The notes below the pieces were generated by a model. The model did no database searches. It was not told the origin of the DNA and saw nothing but the letters and a program-made list of their open reading frames with translations. Shown here piece by piece: positions 37,365 through 47,023 of a DNA stretch of 64,000 nucleotides (its first letter is position 1; every line of letters starts with the position of its first letter). Source of the DNA: Xenorhabdus sp014467285. Lineage in GTDB: Bacteria; Pseudomonadota; Gammaproteobacteria; Enterobacterales; Enterobacteriaceae. Location of the stretch: the NCBI RefSeq assembly GCF_014467285.1, contig NZ_NKHR01000006.1, positions 62,001 to 126,000 on the forward strand, written 5' to 3'. The position numbers and the translations under genes are program-made.

Positions 37365-38750
37365 ATGGACGCTTCTGAATCTTTAACCCCAGCGATTGGG
37401 CCTACCCCCTCAAATAAAAGAGGCTTAATTATTTTTGCGCTGGATATCATCTTGCTTATAGCGCTGCTTAAGTTTTTGCCTTATGGAGAAAAAGCAAATG
37501 CAGGCTTGGCACTAATGGCTTTTGTTGGTGTGTTATGGCTGACCGAAGCCATTCACGTCACGATTACTGCACTGTGTATTCCGATTCTGGCTGTAGGAAT
37601 GGGATTGATGAATACCGGTGATGCACTGGAATCTTTTGCAAACCCGATTATCTTTTTGTTCTTCGGTGGCTTTGCACTGGCAACCGCGTTACATATCCAG
37701 GGTCTGGACAGATTGATTGCTAACCGCCTGTTGATGATTGCCCGTGGGCGCTTATCTGTGGCGGTATTGCTGATATTTGGCATTACTGCATTACTTTCCA
37801 TGTGGATCAGCAATACAGCGACTGCCGCAATGATGCTGCCATTGGTTCTCGGTATTCTGGCTAATCTGGATGTACGCTCTGAGCGTAATACTTTTGTATT
37901 CGTCCTGTTAGGCGTGGCATATAGCGCCAGTATTGGTGGTTTGGGAACGTTAGTAGGAAGCCCGCCAAATGCCATCGCAGCAGCGCAATTGGGCATGGAT
38001 TTCATCACATGGATGAAATATGGCGTGCCGATGGTGATCATCCTAATGCCTGTCATGGTCGGGTTGATGTACTTCATGCTGCGTCCAAATCTGAACCACA
38101 AATTTGATCTGGAATTGGAACAGTTGGAATGGAATGGCAAACGTGTTATTGCCATGAGCATTTTCCTGTTAACCGTCGTGTGCTGGATTTTCAGTTCATT
38201 GATCAGTGATGCACTCGGAGGTGTAAAAGATCTGGATACCATTATTGCGGTGAGCGCCGCTATCCTGATTGGTATCTCTGGCGTATCAACGTGGTCACAG
38301 ATTCAAAACAACACTGAATGGGGCGTATTGATGCTGTTCGGTGGTGGTCTGACTCTGAGTGCGGTCATGAAAAATTCCGGTGCCAGTGAAGTGATGGCGA
38401 ATGGTATGGCGGCGACTTTTGGCACAAGCCCCTGGTTTGTCATTATCATCGCAGTTGCAACGTTTATTATCTTCCTGACAGAATTTACAAGTAACACCGC
38501 GAGTGCAGCGCTGCTTGTGCCTATTTTTGCCACAATTGCAGAAGCGTTGGGAATGCCGGTCATGGTTTTGACCATGATCATTGGTATCGGAGCATCTTGT
38601 GCATTTATGCTGCCTGTAGCAACACCACCTAACGCGATTGTTTATGGCTCCGGCTATATCAAACAGATAGAAATGGTCAGAGTCGGTATGGTGCTGAACG
38701 TGGCATGTATTGCCATTATTTCTGCGATTGCCTGGTTCTTCTGGCTGTAA
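37365..38750 (+). CDS. DASS-family (SLC13) sodium-coupled anion symporter
   Basis: Inner-membrane transporter for di/tricarboxylates or related anions. The ATG at 37365 (MDASESLTPAIGP) has GGAG at 37355-37359 and is preferred to an upstream in-frame ATG at 37347. The 461-residue protein has about 11-12 hydrophobic segments. Both SNT substrate/sodium motifs of the family are visible: WISNTATAAMMLP and EFTSNTASAALLVP. The C-terminal PVATPPNAIVYGSGYIK signature is also present. The exact substrate (succinate, citrate, tartrate or other) is not readable. It is convergent with the aldehyde dehydrogenase. Confidence 0.9.
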   Translation: MDASESLTPAIGPTPSNKRGLIIFALDIILLIALLKFLPYGEKANAGLALMAFVGVLWLTEAIHVTITALCIPILAVGMGLMNTGDALESFANPIIFLFFGGFALATALHIQGLDRLIANRLLMIARGRLSVAVLLIFGITALLSMWISNTATAAMMLPLVLGILANLDVRSERNTFVFVLLGVAYSASIGGLGTLVGSPPNAIAAAQLGMDFITWMKYGVPMVIILMPVMVGLMYFMLRPNLNHKFDLELEQLEWNGKRVIAMSIFLLTVVCWIFSSLISDALGGVKDLDTIIAVSAAILIGISGVSTWSQIQNNTEWGVLMLFGGGLTLSAVMKNSGASEVMANGMAATFGTSPWFVIIIAVATFIIFLTEFTSNTASAALLVPIFATIAEALGMPVMVLTMIIGIGASCAFMLPVATPPNAIVYGSGYIKQIEMVRVGMVLNVACIAIISAIAWFFWL

Positions 38751-38769
38751 TGATTAAATAAATCATGAG

Positions 38770-38801
38770 AATCGCCACCTGCAAGGGTGGCGATTGTTTT
38801 T
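38770..38801 (+). terminator. terminator of the DASS symporter gene
   Basis: AATCGCCACC pairs perfectly with GGTGGCGATT around a 6-nt loop and is followed by GTTTTT. It sits between two convergent genes and could act on both. Confidence 0.85.
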
Positions 38802-40284
38802 AGTCTTCTTTGGTACTGATATAGATGTTTTTCACTTCGGTGTAAGCATCCAACATCATCTTATGGGTTTCACGCCCAAGCCCTGATTTCTTATAGCCGC
38901 CGAAAGGTGCATGAGCAGGCAGTTCGTGATAGGTATTAATCCACATACGACCTGTCTTGACCGCTTTGGCGACGCGAAGGGCACGGTTAATGTCCTGAGT
39001 CCATACGGCACCTGCCAAACCATATTCGGAATCATTGGCCATTTCAATGACCTCTTCTTCATTACTGAATGGAATGACACACAGCACTGGCCCGAAAATT
39101 TCTTCCTGAGCAACCCGCATCTTATTGGTGACATTGGTGAGAATAGTGGGGTGGATGAAGAATCCGTTATCATATCCTTCACCTGTCATACGCTTTCCGC
39201 CAGTCAGAACGGTTGCCCCTTCCTGTTTCGCAAGATCGATGTAACCCAAAATGGTATTCATCTGCTCTTCACTGACCTGGCTGCCCATCTCGGTTTCTGC
39301 CAGCATCGGATCGCCTACTTTGACTGATTCAAAGACCATTTTCAGCGACTTTAAAAACTCATCGTGAATATCTTTATGCAGGAACAGGCGGGCACCGGAT
39401 TCACAGGCTTGCCCCTGATTCAACAAAATTGCGTAGGCAGCATGTTTGACTGCTTTTTTCATATTGGCATCAGGGAAGATGATATTGGCAGATTTACCAC
39501 CTAATTCCAGTGTTGCTGGAACAAGTCTTTTCGCCGCTGCTGCGGCAACGTTGTAACCGACTTCTGTTGATCCGGTAAAGGCTACTTTGTCAATGTCTTC
39601 ATGGTCGAGGATAGCCTGGCCGACGATTGAACCACGCCCCGTGACGATATTGACAACGCCCGCTGGCAGAACTTGATTCATTATGCGCCCTAGCTCAAGT
39701 AGCGTTATTGGGGTCAGGCTGGCAGGGTTGATAACAATAGTATTACCGGCTGCAAGGGCCGGAGCGAGTTTCCAAGCCGCCATTAATAACGGGAAATTCC
39801 ATGGAATAATCTGCCCGACTACGCCAATAGGTTCTCTGATCACTAAGCTCAGTGTCTCGTTATCGATAACGTCACTGGTATCAGAATGAGCACGGATAAC
39901 ACCGGCAAAATAGCGGAAATGATCAACGGAGAAAGGAATATCAAAATTACGGCATAGCGCCTGAGTCTTACCACCATCTAATGTTTCAAGAGTAATAAAA
40001 CGCTCCGCTTCCGCTTCCAGTAAGTCAGCGATTTTCAACAACATGGATTGTCTTTCTGCGGCAGAGGTCTTACGCCATGCTGGCAGGGCTTTTTGGGCAG
40101 CTTTGACGGCAAGCTCGACATCTTCGGCGTTACCCGCAGCATATTCTGTGAGTAATTCACCGGTTGCCGGGTTATAACTTTTTAGCGTATTTTTTGAAAC
40201 ACTATCGATCCATTCTCCGTTAATCAACATCTTATAAGATTTAGCGGGTAACAGTTCTTTGGCAATATCATGTAATTTTTTCAT
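38800..40284 (-). CDS. NAD(P)-dependent aldehyde dehydrogenase
   Basis: Soluble oxidoreductase of the ALDH superfamily, 494 residues. Substrate-binding and catalytic residues are visible: WNFPLLMAAWKLAPALAAGN, FTGSTEVG, the general base Glu in LELGGKSAN, the nucleophile Cys in NQGQACESG, and EEIFGPVL. GGAGAAGATA precedes the ATG. The C-terminal PFGGYKKSGLGRETHKMMLD is like AldB/ExaC-type enzymes that oxidise acetaldehyde or other small aldehydes; the exact substrate is uncertain. It stands alone, followed on its 5' side by a 423-base AT-rich gap. Confidence 0.93.
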   Translation of the reverse strand: MKKLHDIAKELLPAKSYKMLINGEWIDSVSKNTLKSYNPATGELLTEYAAGNAEDVELAVKAAQKALPAWRKTSAAERQSMLLKIADLLEAEAERFITLETLDGGKTQALCRNFDIPFSVDHFRYFAGVIRAHSDTSDVIDNETLSLVIREPIGVVGQIIPWNFPLLMAAWKLAPALAAGNTIVINPASLTPITLLELGRIMNQVLPAGVVNIVTGRGSIVGQAILDHEDIDKVAFTGSTEVGYNVAAAAAKRLVPATLELGGKSANIIFPDANMKKAVKHAAYAILLNQGQACESGARLFLHKDIHDEFLKSLKMVFESVKVGDPMLAETEMGSQVSEEQMNTILGYIDLAKQEGATVLTGGKRMTGEGYDNGFFIHPTILTNVTNKMRVAQEEIFGPVLCVIPFSNEEEVIEMANDSEYGLAGAVWTQDINRALRVAKAVKTGRMWINTYHELPAHAPFGGYKKSGLGRETHKMMLDAYTEVKNIYISTKED

Positions 40285-40707
40285 TATCTTCTCCGGGTAC
40301 TTTGGTTTTTGGTATGCTAGGACATAAGTTTTTAAGTTATTATAGGATTAACTCTTAATTTTTTAACAAAATTGTATTGAAATATAAAACGATCGTGTCA
40401 ATAAATGAGAGATATAAAATTTAATTCCTTGTTAAAACGATAAGTCAGTAAAAAAGTGGCCTGATTTAATAAATCCTCCTAAATATCTTTCTGATACTAA
40501 ATTGAAATTACGGTTTCAATTGTTAATTATCCGGTTTATTTAAATGAACAATTATAATTATCTGGTTTTTCTAATTAATTTCTCTATGAAATGATAATTT
40601 GTTTTTCTTGGATGAACAGAGACAAAAGCCATCTGATTATTTGATGGCTTTTAGCATGATTTGTTGAGGGAGGATTATTTATATTTATTTTCTGAATTGG
40701 AAGAAAA
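40285..40707. other. AT-rich intergenic region with a terminator at its right side
   Basis: No gene recognised in 423 bases. It holds the promoter of the aldehyde dehydrogenase and the 3' hairpin of the downstream minus-strand binding-protein gene (40624-40652). Confidence 0.5.
40624..40652 (-). terminator. intrinsic terminator of the binding-protein gene
   Basis: AAAAGCCATC and GATGGCTTTT form a 10-bp stem with a 9-nt loop; on the minus strand the 3' arm supplies the T-run. Confidence 0.75.
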
Positions 40708-41844
40708 TTATTTTGCTGTTATCCAGAAAACGCCACTGCCATCAAGTGCTGTGAACGTTTTATGCACATAAATATTATCCGCGTGAGGATCGATATCTTT
40801 GAAGAGATTAGGGTGTAACCATTTTGCAATGGCTTCTACGGCGATAATATTAAATGGAGTATCATAATATTGATGATAAATTGCCATGACGCGTTTTTCG
40901 CGATACGATTTCAAAACTTTCAGCTTGGGGCGCGAGAGCAATTTTTGGAAACGTTTCTCTGATGTTGCCAGATCTCCTGTATAGCCCAACGGAACTGATT
41001 GGCTGTTTGAGTGTACTGTATCCCAATCTGCTACGGTCATCAGGTAATAATCGGGATTGCTGGTCAGCAATTGCTCCTCATTAATTTTTCCACCCATACC
41101 TGAAAACCATTTACTGCCCATATTATCACCACCCGCGGCAGCAACAAACTCCCCGAAATTATTGGTGGCAAAAGTATTGCAGCAATCTTCAGCACCTAAC
41201 ATACCGGCATGACGCTCAATAAAAATGCTAGGGAGCTGTTCTGGAGGTAATGCCGCAATGCGCTCATTAATCATAGATAAGCGATTTTCGTAAAACTGAA
41301 TGAATTTATTGGCATTCTCTTCCTGCTTAAAAACTTTTCCTAGTAGTTTCATACTGGGGACTGTATTAGACAAGGGATTTTGGCGAAAATCGATGAAAAT
41401 AACAGGGATGCCCATTTTTTCTAATAAGTTAATGGTGTTGCTGCTATCCAGTTTGGGTTTCAGGCCAATATCAAAAATAACCAGATCGGGCGAATAAGTC
41501 ATGGCTTTTTCGACACTGAAATCACTGGTGTAAGGGTTAGGAAAGACCGGAATGTTCCTTAATTGAGGAAATTTCTTTTCGTAGGCAGTGGCAAGGTCAG
41601 GCGCTTTTTTCTCCAGTGCATTATCCCACGCAACAATGCCTTTAAGTGGCTCTGAGGGATGTAAAATATTTAGGGCAATAAGTACCCGGCTATCAGCCAG
41701 CATGGCTCGTTCAACAGGCGCATTGACTGTGACTGTGCGACCGGCAACATCTTTGACTGTAATTTTTTCTGCCTGAGCATATAACGGTAATGATATGAAT
41801 AATGCAGATAGGAAATATTTTATAACGTTATGAATAGAAGGCAT
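40708..41844 (-). CDS. orphan iron-siderophore-type periplasmic binding protein
   Basis: ABC importer substrate-binding protein of the FecB/FepB (PF01497) type, 378 residues. ATG 41844 (MPSIHNVIKYFLSALF) follows AAAGGAG and begins a Sec signal peptide ending near YAQA-EK. The domain shows TVKDVAGRTVTV, AYEKKFPQLRNIPVFPNPYT and an unusual Cys-Cys pair in GAEDCCNTF. No permease or ATPase gene is adjacent, so it must work with subunits encoded elsewhere or have another role. It is longer than BtuF (278) and only distantly similar. Ligand unknown: iron-siderophore, haem or cobalamin are the options. Confidence 0.8.
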   Translation of the reverse strand: MPSIHNVIKYFLSALFISLPLYAQAEKITVKDVAGRTVTVNAPVERAMLADSRVLIALNILHPSEPLKGIVAWDNALEKKAPDLATAYEKKFPQLRNIPVFPNPYTSDFSVEKAMTYSPDLVIFDIGLKPKLDSSNTINLLEKMGIPVIFIDFRQNPLSNTVPSMKLLGKVFKQEENANKFIQFYENRLSMINERIAALPPEQLPSIFIERHAGMLGAEDCCNTFATNNFGEFVAAAGGDNMGSKWFSGMGGKINEEQLLTSNPDYYLMTVADWDTVHSNSQSVPLGYTGDLATSEKRFQKLLSRPKLKVLKSYREKRVMAIYHQYYDTPFNIIAVEAIAKWLHPNLFKDIDPHADNIYVHKTFTALDGSGVFWITAK

Positions 41845-42110
41845 TTTTTCTCCTTTTGTCATAATTCATCTTCATTTTGATGCCAATTTTTGATGCCAAT
41901 GATGAAAAGTTAATAAAGACAGCCCATTGATATAACATAAAAACAGCGTCTGGATACTAACTGATTGGAATTTATTTATCGTTAATTCAGCAAGGTAATC
42001 AATAAGGAAATTATGAATATCCCTGATTTAATAATAAAAATTTTTATTAGAACGACTTACTTGTTCACCATCTGCTATTATTACCCTATCGGTAATAGGC
42101 GGGGTTGAGC

Positions 42111-42458
42111 ATGAAAAAATTGTTGGCAATTTGTTTATTGGGTGTTGCATTGGTGGGGTGTGATAATCAACTCAAAATTGATGGAACAAACGAAATAGCG
42201 GCAAAAATATCCATTGAGAAAATCAGAGATACTTTACCAGAAGATAAAAAATTACAATTTGATGATTCATTAAATATTACCATGATAAATAATATCGACT
42301 TTGATGATTTGTTCAAGGATAACAAGAATGGGAATATCAAATATGGAGATATCCAAAAGTTAGAACAGCGATTTTATCAATCCCTTAATGGGAAAACGGC
42401 AGATCAGGTTATTGAAGAAGCAGAAAAAATTAAAGCGCATGGTGTGAACAGTAGATAA
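42111..42458 (+). CDS. small lipoprotein, DUF6694-like
   Basis: A 115-residue protein with a short signal peptide (MKKLLAICLLGVALVGC) whose lipobox LVGC marks a lipoprotein; the residue after Cys is Asp, which favours inner-membrane retention by the E. coli +2 rule. The mature part is acidic and rich in Lys/Asp, with no motif I can assign beyond a weak memory of DUF6694 lipoproteins. ATG 42111 has a GGCGGGG upstream. Function unknown. Confidence 0.75.
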   Translation: MKKLLAICLLGVALVGCDNQLKIDGTNEIAAKISIEKIRDTLPEDKKLQFDDSLNITMINNIDFDDLFKDNKNGNIKYGDIQKLEQRFYQSLNGKTADQVIEEAEKIKAHGVNSR

Positions 42459-42537
42459 CGATATTCGTAGCCCACCTATGGTGATATTGCGCAAGATTGC
42501 TTAATAAGGTGCTCTGATTGCGGGGGCATCTTGTTGT

Positions 42538-43044
42538 TTATGTTGGTTTCAATAATATTAATTTTTCTCCACATTGCCGACAAACGTAGCAACTCTTTCC
42601 TTTAAGGACTTTGTTGTGTTGTCTTATTGTCAGCTCATGTTGCTGGCAGTGACAAGTGTAAGTGAACATTTTACTGCGAACAGAATTGACTGAAAATTGA
42701 TGTGTCCGGTTAGCCGGAACTTTAAGCACGGTTTCCATAAGGAAACGCCACTCTTTTCCGTGTGGAACGACTTTGCCAAACTGATGATAAGCCAATAAGT
42801 GGGCTAGTTCATGAGGGATCACTTGATCAATAAATGCTTGCTGATTTTCTATCAACAAAACTGGATTCAGGCGGATTTCCCAATCTTGCAATCGGGCGCT
42901 GCCTGCGATTGTGCCTCTCTGCCGATAGGTTACGCAGGGTTCAGGAAAAGACTTTTGCAGAAAATCACTTGCCAGTGCCAGCTTTTGTCTCATGGTACGC
43001 ATAACAGCTTGCTGTAAGAAAAGAGGAACTCTGACGGATTTCAT
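42538..43044 (-). CDS. sprT: SprT-family zinc metalloprotease-like protein
   Basis: Bacterial SprT, relative of eukaryotic Spartan, with a zincin-type active site HELAHLLAYHQFG plus a distal GKEW and a C-terminal zinc ribbon (CHCQQHEL ... CYVCRQCGE). The start at ATG 43044 (MKSVRVPLFLQQAVMR) follows E. coli SprT; the longer open frame carries unrelated sequence and overlaps the metK terminator. About 168 residues (E. coli 165). Located next to metK, as in E. coli. The physiological substrate is not established. Confidence 0.9.
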   Translation of the reverse strand: MKSVRVPLFLQQAVMRTMRQKLALASDFLQKSFPEPCVTYRQRGTIAGSARLQDWEIRLNPVLLIENQQAFIDQVIPHELAHLLAYHQFGKVVPHGKEWRFLMETVLKVPANRTHQFSVNSVRSKMFTYTCHCQQHELTIRQHNKVLKGKSCYVCRQCGEKLILLKPT

Positions 43045-43101
43045 CACGGTTACATACTGTATTTTTGATATAAAATTGATTGTAACTGGCTGACTGGTTA
43101 T

Positions 43102-43131
43102 AAAAAAACCCGCAGAACATTTGCGGGTTTT
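43102..43131 (-). terminator. intrinsic terminator of metK
   Basis: On the minus strand CCCGCA...TGCGGG is followed by a run of seven T, 17 bases beyond the metK stop. Confidence 0.85.
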
Positions 43132-43147
43132 GTCGATTAGCAAAGAA

Positions 43148-44302
43148 TTATTTCAGTCCTGCTGCTGAACGCAGAATTTCTGCTTTATCTGTTGCTTCCC
43201 ACGGGAATTGTTCACGACCAAAATGACCGTATGCCGCAGTATCACGATAGATCGGGTGCAGAAGATCCAGCATCTTAATCAAACCGTAAGGGCGCAAATC
43301 AAAGAATTCACGTACTAACTGAGTCAACGTTGCAGTTGGCACTTTCTCTGTTCCGAATGTTTCTACCATGATGGATGTTGGTTCTGCAACACCGATAGCA
43401 TAGGACACCTGGATCTCACAGCGATCAGCCAGACCGGCTGCAACAATATTTTTGGCAACATAACGTGCTGCATAGGCAGCAGAACGGTCAACTTTGGATG
43501 GATCTTTACCTGAGAATGCACCGCCACCATGACGAGCCATACCACCGTAGGTGTCTACGATGATCTTACGGCCAGTCAGACCACAGTCACCCATTGGCCC
43601 GCCAATCACGAAACGACCCGTTGGATTGATGAAATATTTGGTCATTGGAGTCAGCCATTCAGTTGGCAGTACAGGCTTGATAATTTCATCCATCACGGCT
43701 TCTTGCAGCACTTTTTGATCGATATTTTCGGCATGCTGGGTAGAAAGCACAACGGCATCAATACCGACGATTTTGCCGTTATCGTACTGGAATGTGACCT
43801 GACTTTTCGCATCAGGGCGTAGCCATGGCAGGGTGCCATTTTTACGAACTTCAGCCTGACGCTCAACCAAACGGTGTGCATAAGTGATAGGTGCCGGCAT
43901 GAAAACATCGGTTTCATTGGTCGCATAGCCAAACATCAAGCCCTGATCACCTGCACCTTGCTCCAGAGGATCTGCGCGATCAACACCCTGATTGATATCA
44001 GGAGATTGTTTACCAATTGCACTGATAACGGCGCATGAGCTGGCATCAAAACCCATATCTGAGCTGGTATAGCCAATTTCACGTACTGTACGGCGAGTAA
44101 TTTCTTCGATATCAACCCAAGCACTGGTAGTGATTTCGCCACCCACCATGACCATGCCAGTTTTAACATAAGTTTCGCAGGCAACACGCGCTTTAGGATC
44201 TTGTTCTAAGATTGCATCAAGGACGGCGTCGGAAATTTGATCGGCAATTTTGTCTGGATGTCCTTCTGAAACAGATTCAGAAGTAAAAAGATGTGTTGTC
44301 AT
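43148..44302 (-). CDS. metK: S-adenosylmethionine synthetase
   Basis: Makes SAM from methionine and ATP. The 384 residues equal E. coli. Motifs: GHPDKIADQISDAVLDA, GAGDQGLMFG and GGGAFSGKDPSKVDRSAAY. It is preceded by a MetJ-like operator at 44342-44365 and followed by its own terminator, so probably monocistronic. It supplies SAM to the methyltransferases in this window and, after decarboxylation elsewhere, to polyamine synthesis linked with speA/speB. Confidence 0.98.
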   Translation of the reverse strand: MTTHLFTSESVSEGHPDKIADQISDAVLDAILEQDPKARVACETYVKTGMVMVGGEITTSAWVDIEEITRRTVREIGYTSSDMGFDASSCAVISAIGKQSPDINQGVDRADPLEQGAGDQGLMFGYATNETDVFMPAPITYAHRLVERQAEVRKNGTLPWLRPDAKSQVTFQYDNGKIVGIDAVVLSTQHAENIDQKVLQEAVMDEIIKPVLPTEWLTPMTKYFINPTGRFVIGGPMGDCGLTGRKIIVDTYGGMARHGGGAFSGKDPSKVDRSAAYAARYVAKNIVAAGLADRCEIQVSYAIGVAEPTSIMVETFGTEKVPTATLTQLVREFFDLRPYGLIKMLDLLHPIYRDTAAYGHFGREQFPWEATDKAEILRSAAGLK

Positions 44303-44961
44303 TATATTTTATTACCTTAAATATAATCTTGGTTTAAGGGTAGATGTTTTACCATCTAGATGGCTATTTTAAGTTACTCTTGCTAAGGTTACCAGTCTTT
44401 TTAATTTTAAATATCTTTAATGGTGTGACATTTTAGTTTCCATTACTAAAAACTATGGGTTTGTTAGCCCCATTTAAATCAATTTCATTTTGCAATTTTA
44501 TTGGATTGAAGGTATAAACTGCGCGCGTAGCATAAGTCATTATTTGCACTTGAAGTTACAGGCTTTGCAGGAGATGTACAGGTGTCCTGCTTCTCAATTG
44601 AGAAACGGCTTGCGATAGGTGAGCCATGTGGGGTGAATGGGGTTATGAACCATTATCTGCTGATTATTAACGGCCAACAGCCACATTGTGCCATTGATGT
44701 ATCCACATCTTGTTTCTTCCTTTCAGATATGAATTCATTTCGATGTTACCCGCAGTATATAAGCAAGCAGGCAATATCGAGTTGGCATCATGTAGTCACA
44801 CAGTAAGTATATTGTTTAGTTTCTTCTAAACGTTCCTATAATCTTAGAGCATGCTGTTCCCTGACATTTTTTAATGCGCAAGATACGCACGATAAAATAG
44901 TGTCTTGGGTGATTGACTTTACAGGTGAAGGCAAACCTCGACTCCATGTAAGGAGACTGCC
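44303..44961. other. metK-speA divergent intergenic region
   Basis: About 660 bases holding the metK operator and presumably the speA promoter. A 74-codon frame from GTG 44582 has no recognisable homology, no convincing ribosome site, and is probably not a gene. I see no convincing counterpart of the E. coli small genes annotated between metK and speA. Confidence 0.45.
44342..44365 (-). promoter_or_regulatory. MetJ-like operator (met boxes) upstream of metK
   Basis: Three phased 8-mers, AGATGTTT, TACCATCT and AGATGGCT, match the MetJ consensus AGACGTCT at 6, 4 and 6 positions. They lie about 40 bases upstream of the metK start. MetJ represses metK in Enterobacterales. Confidence 0.6.
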
Positions 44962-46866
44962 ATGAATGATAATATCGCTCGCAAAATGCGACAGACCTAT
45001 AACATCGCATACTGGGGCGGCAGTTATTACTATGTCAATGATCTGGGCAATGTTAGTGTTTGTCCAAACCCTGATTTGCCGGAAGCTCAGATTGAGCTTG
45101 CCGATTTGGTGAAAAAAGTTCAGGAAGAAAAAAAACAGCTACGCTTACCGGCGTTGTTTTGTTTTCCCCAGATTTTGCAACATCGTCTGCGTTCCATTAA
45201 TGCAGCGTTCAGACGTGCGCGTGAATCTTACGGTTATAAAGGGGATTATTTTCTGGTGTATCCGATCAAGGTCAATCAGCATCGCCGTGTTATTGAAACA
45301 CTGGCAAACGCTGATGAACCTGTTGGATTGGAGGCAGGCTCTAAAGCGGAATTAATGGCAGTATTAGCTCATGCTGGTATGACAGGTACTGTAATTGTCT
45401 GTAATGGTTATAAGGATCGCGAATATATTCGTTTGGCGTTGATCGGTGAAAAGCTGGGACACAAAGTGTATCTGGTTATCGAGAAGATGTCTGAGATTGA
45501 GATGGTGCTGGAAGAAGCTAAACATCTCAATGTGATCCCCCGCTTGGGCGTTCGGGCGCGTTTGGCGTCTCAAGGTTCAGGTAAATGGCAGGCCAGCGGC
45601 GGTGAAAAATCCAAATTTGGTTTGGCGGCGTCACAGGTATTGCAATTGGTTGAAACCCTGCGTTCAGCAGGCCGGTTGGACAGTTTACAACTACTGCATT
45701 TCCATTTAGGTTCCCAATTGGCAAATATCCGTGATGTGGCAACTGGTGTACGTGAATCTGCCCGTTTTTACGTCGAACTGTCTAAACTGGGTGTCAATAT
45801 TCAGTGCTTTGACGTTGGCGGTGGTTTGGGCGTTGATTATGAAGGCACACGCTCTCAGTCAGAATGTTCCGTTAACTACGGCCTGAATGAATACGCGAAT
45901 AACGTTATTTGGGGAATTGGTGACGCATGTGAAGAACATGGCTTGCCTCATCCAACCGTTATTACGGAATCCGGTCGCGCATTGACTGCCCACCATACGG
46001 TTTTGGTCTCTAATGTTATTGGGGTAGAACATAATGAGTTTACCGAAACAACGCCGCCAGCCGAAGATGCCACACGTCCTCTGACCAGCCTGTGGGAAAC
46101 ATGGTTGGAAATGCAGTCTGACGGTAGCCGTCGTTCCCTGCGTGAGTGGCTGCATGACAGCCAGTTTGACCTGCACGAAGTTCATACCCAATATGCCCAC
46201 GGTATGTTGAGTTTGTCGGATCGGGCATGGGCAGAAGAACTGTATTTAAATATTTGCCGCCACATTCAGCAGGATCTTGATCCAAGCAACCGTGCTCATC
46301 GTCCGATCATTGATGAATTGCAAGAACGCATGGCAGATAAATTCTATGTGAATTTCTCGTTGTTCCAGTCGATGCCGGACGCATGGGGAATTGATCAGTT
46401 ATTTCCTGTCCTGCCAATTGAAGGATTAGATAAGCCACTGGATCGTCGTGCTGTTCTGCTGGATATTACCTGTGACTCTGACGGTACGATTGATCATTAT
46501 GTTGACGGCGATGGTGTGGCAACAACAATGCCAATGCCCGCTTACGATCCAGAAAATCCACCATTGATTGGTTTCTTTATGGTTGGGGCGTATCAGGAAA
46601 TTCTGGGTAACATGCATAATCTGTTTGGCGATACAGCAGCTATTGATGTTTATGTTGCAGAGAATGGTACGGTGACTTATCGGCAGAGCGAAGAAGGTGA
46701 TTCTGTCGCCAATATGCTCCAATATGTCAAACTGGAGCCGCAGGTACTGTTGACCCACTTCCGTGATCAGGTGAAATCGGCCGATCTGGATGAAAATTTG
46801 CAGGAGCAATTCCTGCAAGAGTTTGAAAGTGGCCTGTATGGTTACACTTATTTGGAAGATGAGTAA
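44962..46866 (+). CDS. speA: biosynthetic arginine decarboxylase
   Basis: PLP enzyme converting arginine to agmatine, the first step of the ADC route to putrescine. The 634 residues follow E. coli SpeA from TYNIAYWGGSYYYVN onward but lack about 24 N-terminal residues that include the E. coli leader. The PLP lysine is in YPIKVNQHRR; also visible are HFHLGSQLANI, FDVGGGLGVDYEG and the catalytic Cys in LLDITCDSDG. AAGGAG sits 7 bases from the ATG. Its usual partner speB follows after a 1.07-kb insertion with unknown frames. Confidence 0.97.
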   Translation: MNDNIARKMRQTYNIAYWGGSYYYVNDLGNVSVCPNPDLPEAQIELADLVKKVQEEKKQLRLPALFCFPQILQHRLRSINAAFRRARESYGYKGDYFLVYPIKVNQHRRVIETLANADEPVGLEAGSKAELMAVLAHAGMTGTVIVCNGYKDREYIRLALIGEKLGHKVYLVIEKMSEIEMVLEEAKHLNVIPRLGVRARLASQGSGKWQASGGEKSKFGLAASQVLQLVETLRSAGRLDSLQLLHFHLGSQLANIRDVATGVRESARFYVELSKLGVNIQCFDVGGGLGVDYEGTRSQSECSVNYGLNEYANNVIWGIGDACEEHGLPHPTVITESGRALTAHHTVLVSNVIGVEHNEFTETTPPAEDATRPLTSLWETWLEMQSDGSRRSLREWLHDSQFDLHEVHTQYAHGMLSLSDRAWAEELYLNICRHIQQDLDPSNRAHRPIIDELQERMADKFYVNFSLFQSMPDAWGIDQLFPVLPIEGLDKPLDRRAVLLDITCDSDGTIDHYVDGDGVATTMPMPAYDPENPPLIGFFMVGAYQEILGNMHNLFGDTAAIDVYVAENGTVTYRQSEEGDSVANMLQYVKLEPQVLLTHFRDQVKSADLDENLQEQFLQEFESGLYGYTYLEDE

Positions 46867-47023
46867 TTTTGATTAGTCATTGATCCTTATGAATAGTCAT
46901 TCTTAATCATGTGTTTTATGTAATGATTTTGAATGGCTATTTTTTTCTCCTGATGGAGAACCTTATGGTATGTTGAAGGTGAGTTTAAAAATCGTAGCAT
47001 AGATATAGATACCGGAGAGTTCT

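Noticed and set aside
37553..38242. 229-codon minus-strand frame inside the DASS transporter
   Set aside because: Antisense to a membrane protein with clear family motifs; Ile/Asn/Arg-rich product typical of shadow frames.
44582..44806. 74-codon frame between metK and speA
   Set aside because: GTG start without a good ribosome site, Cys/His-rich random-looking product, no similarity recalled.
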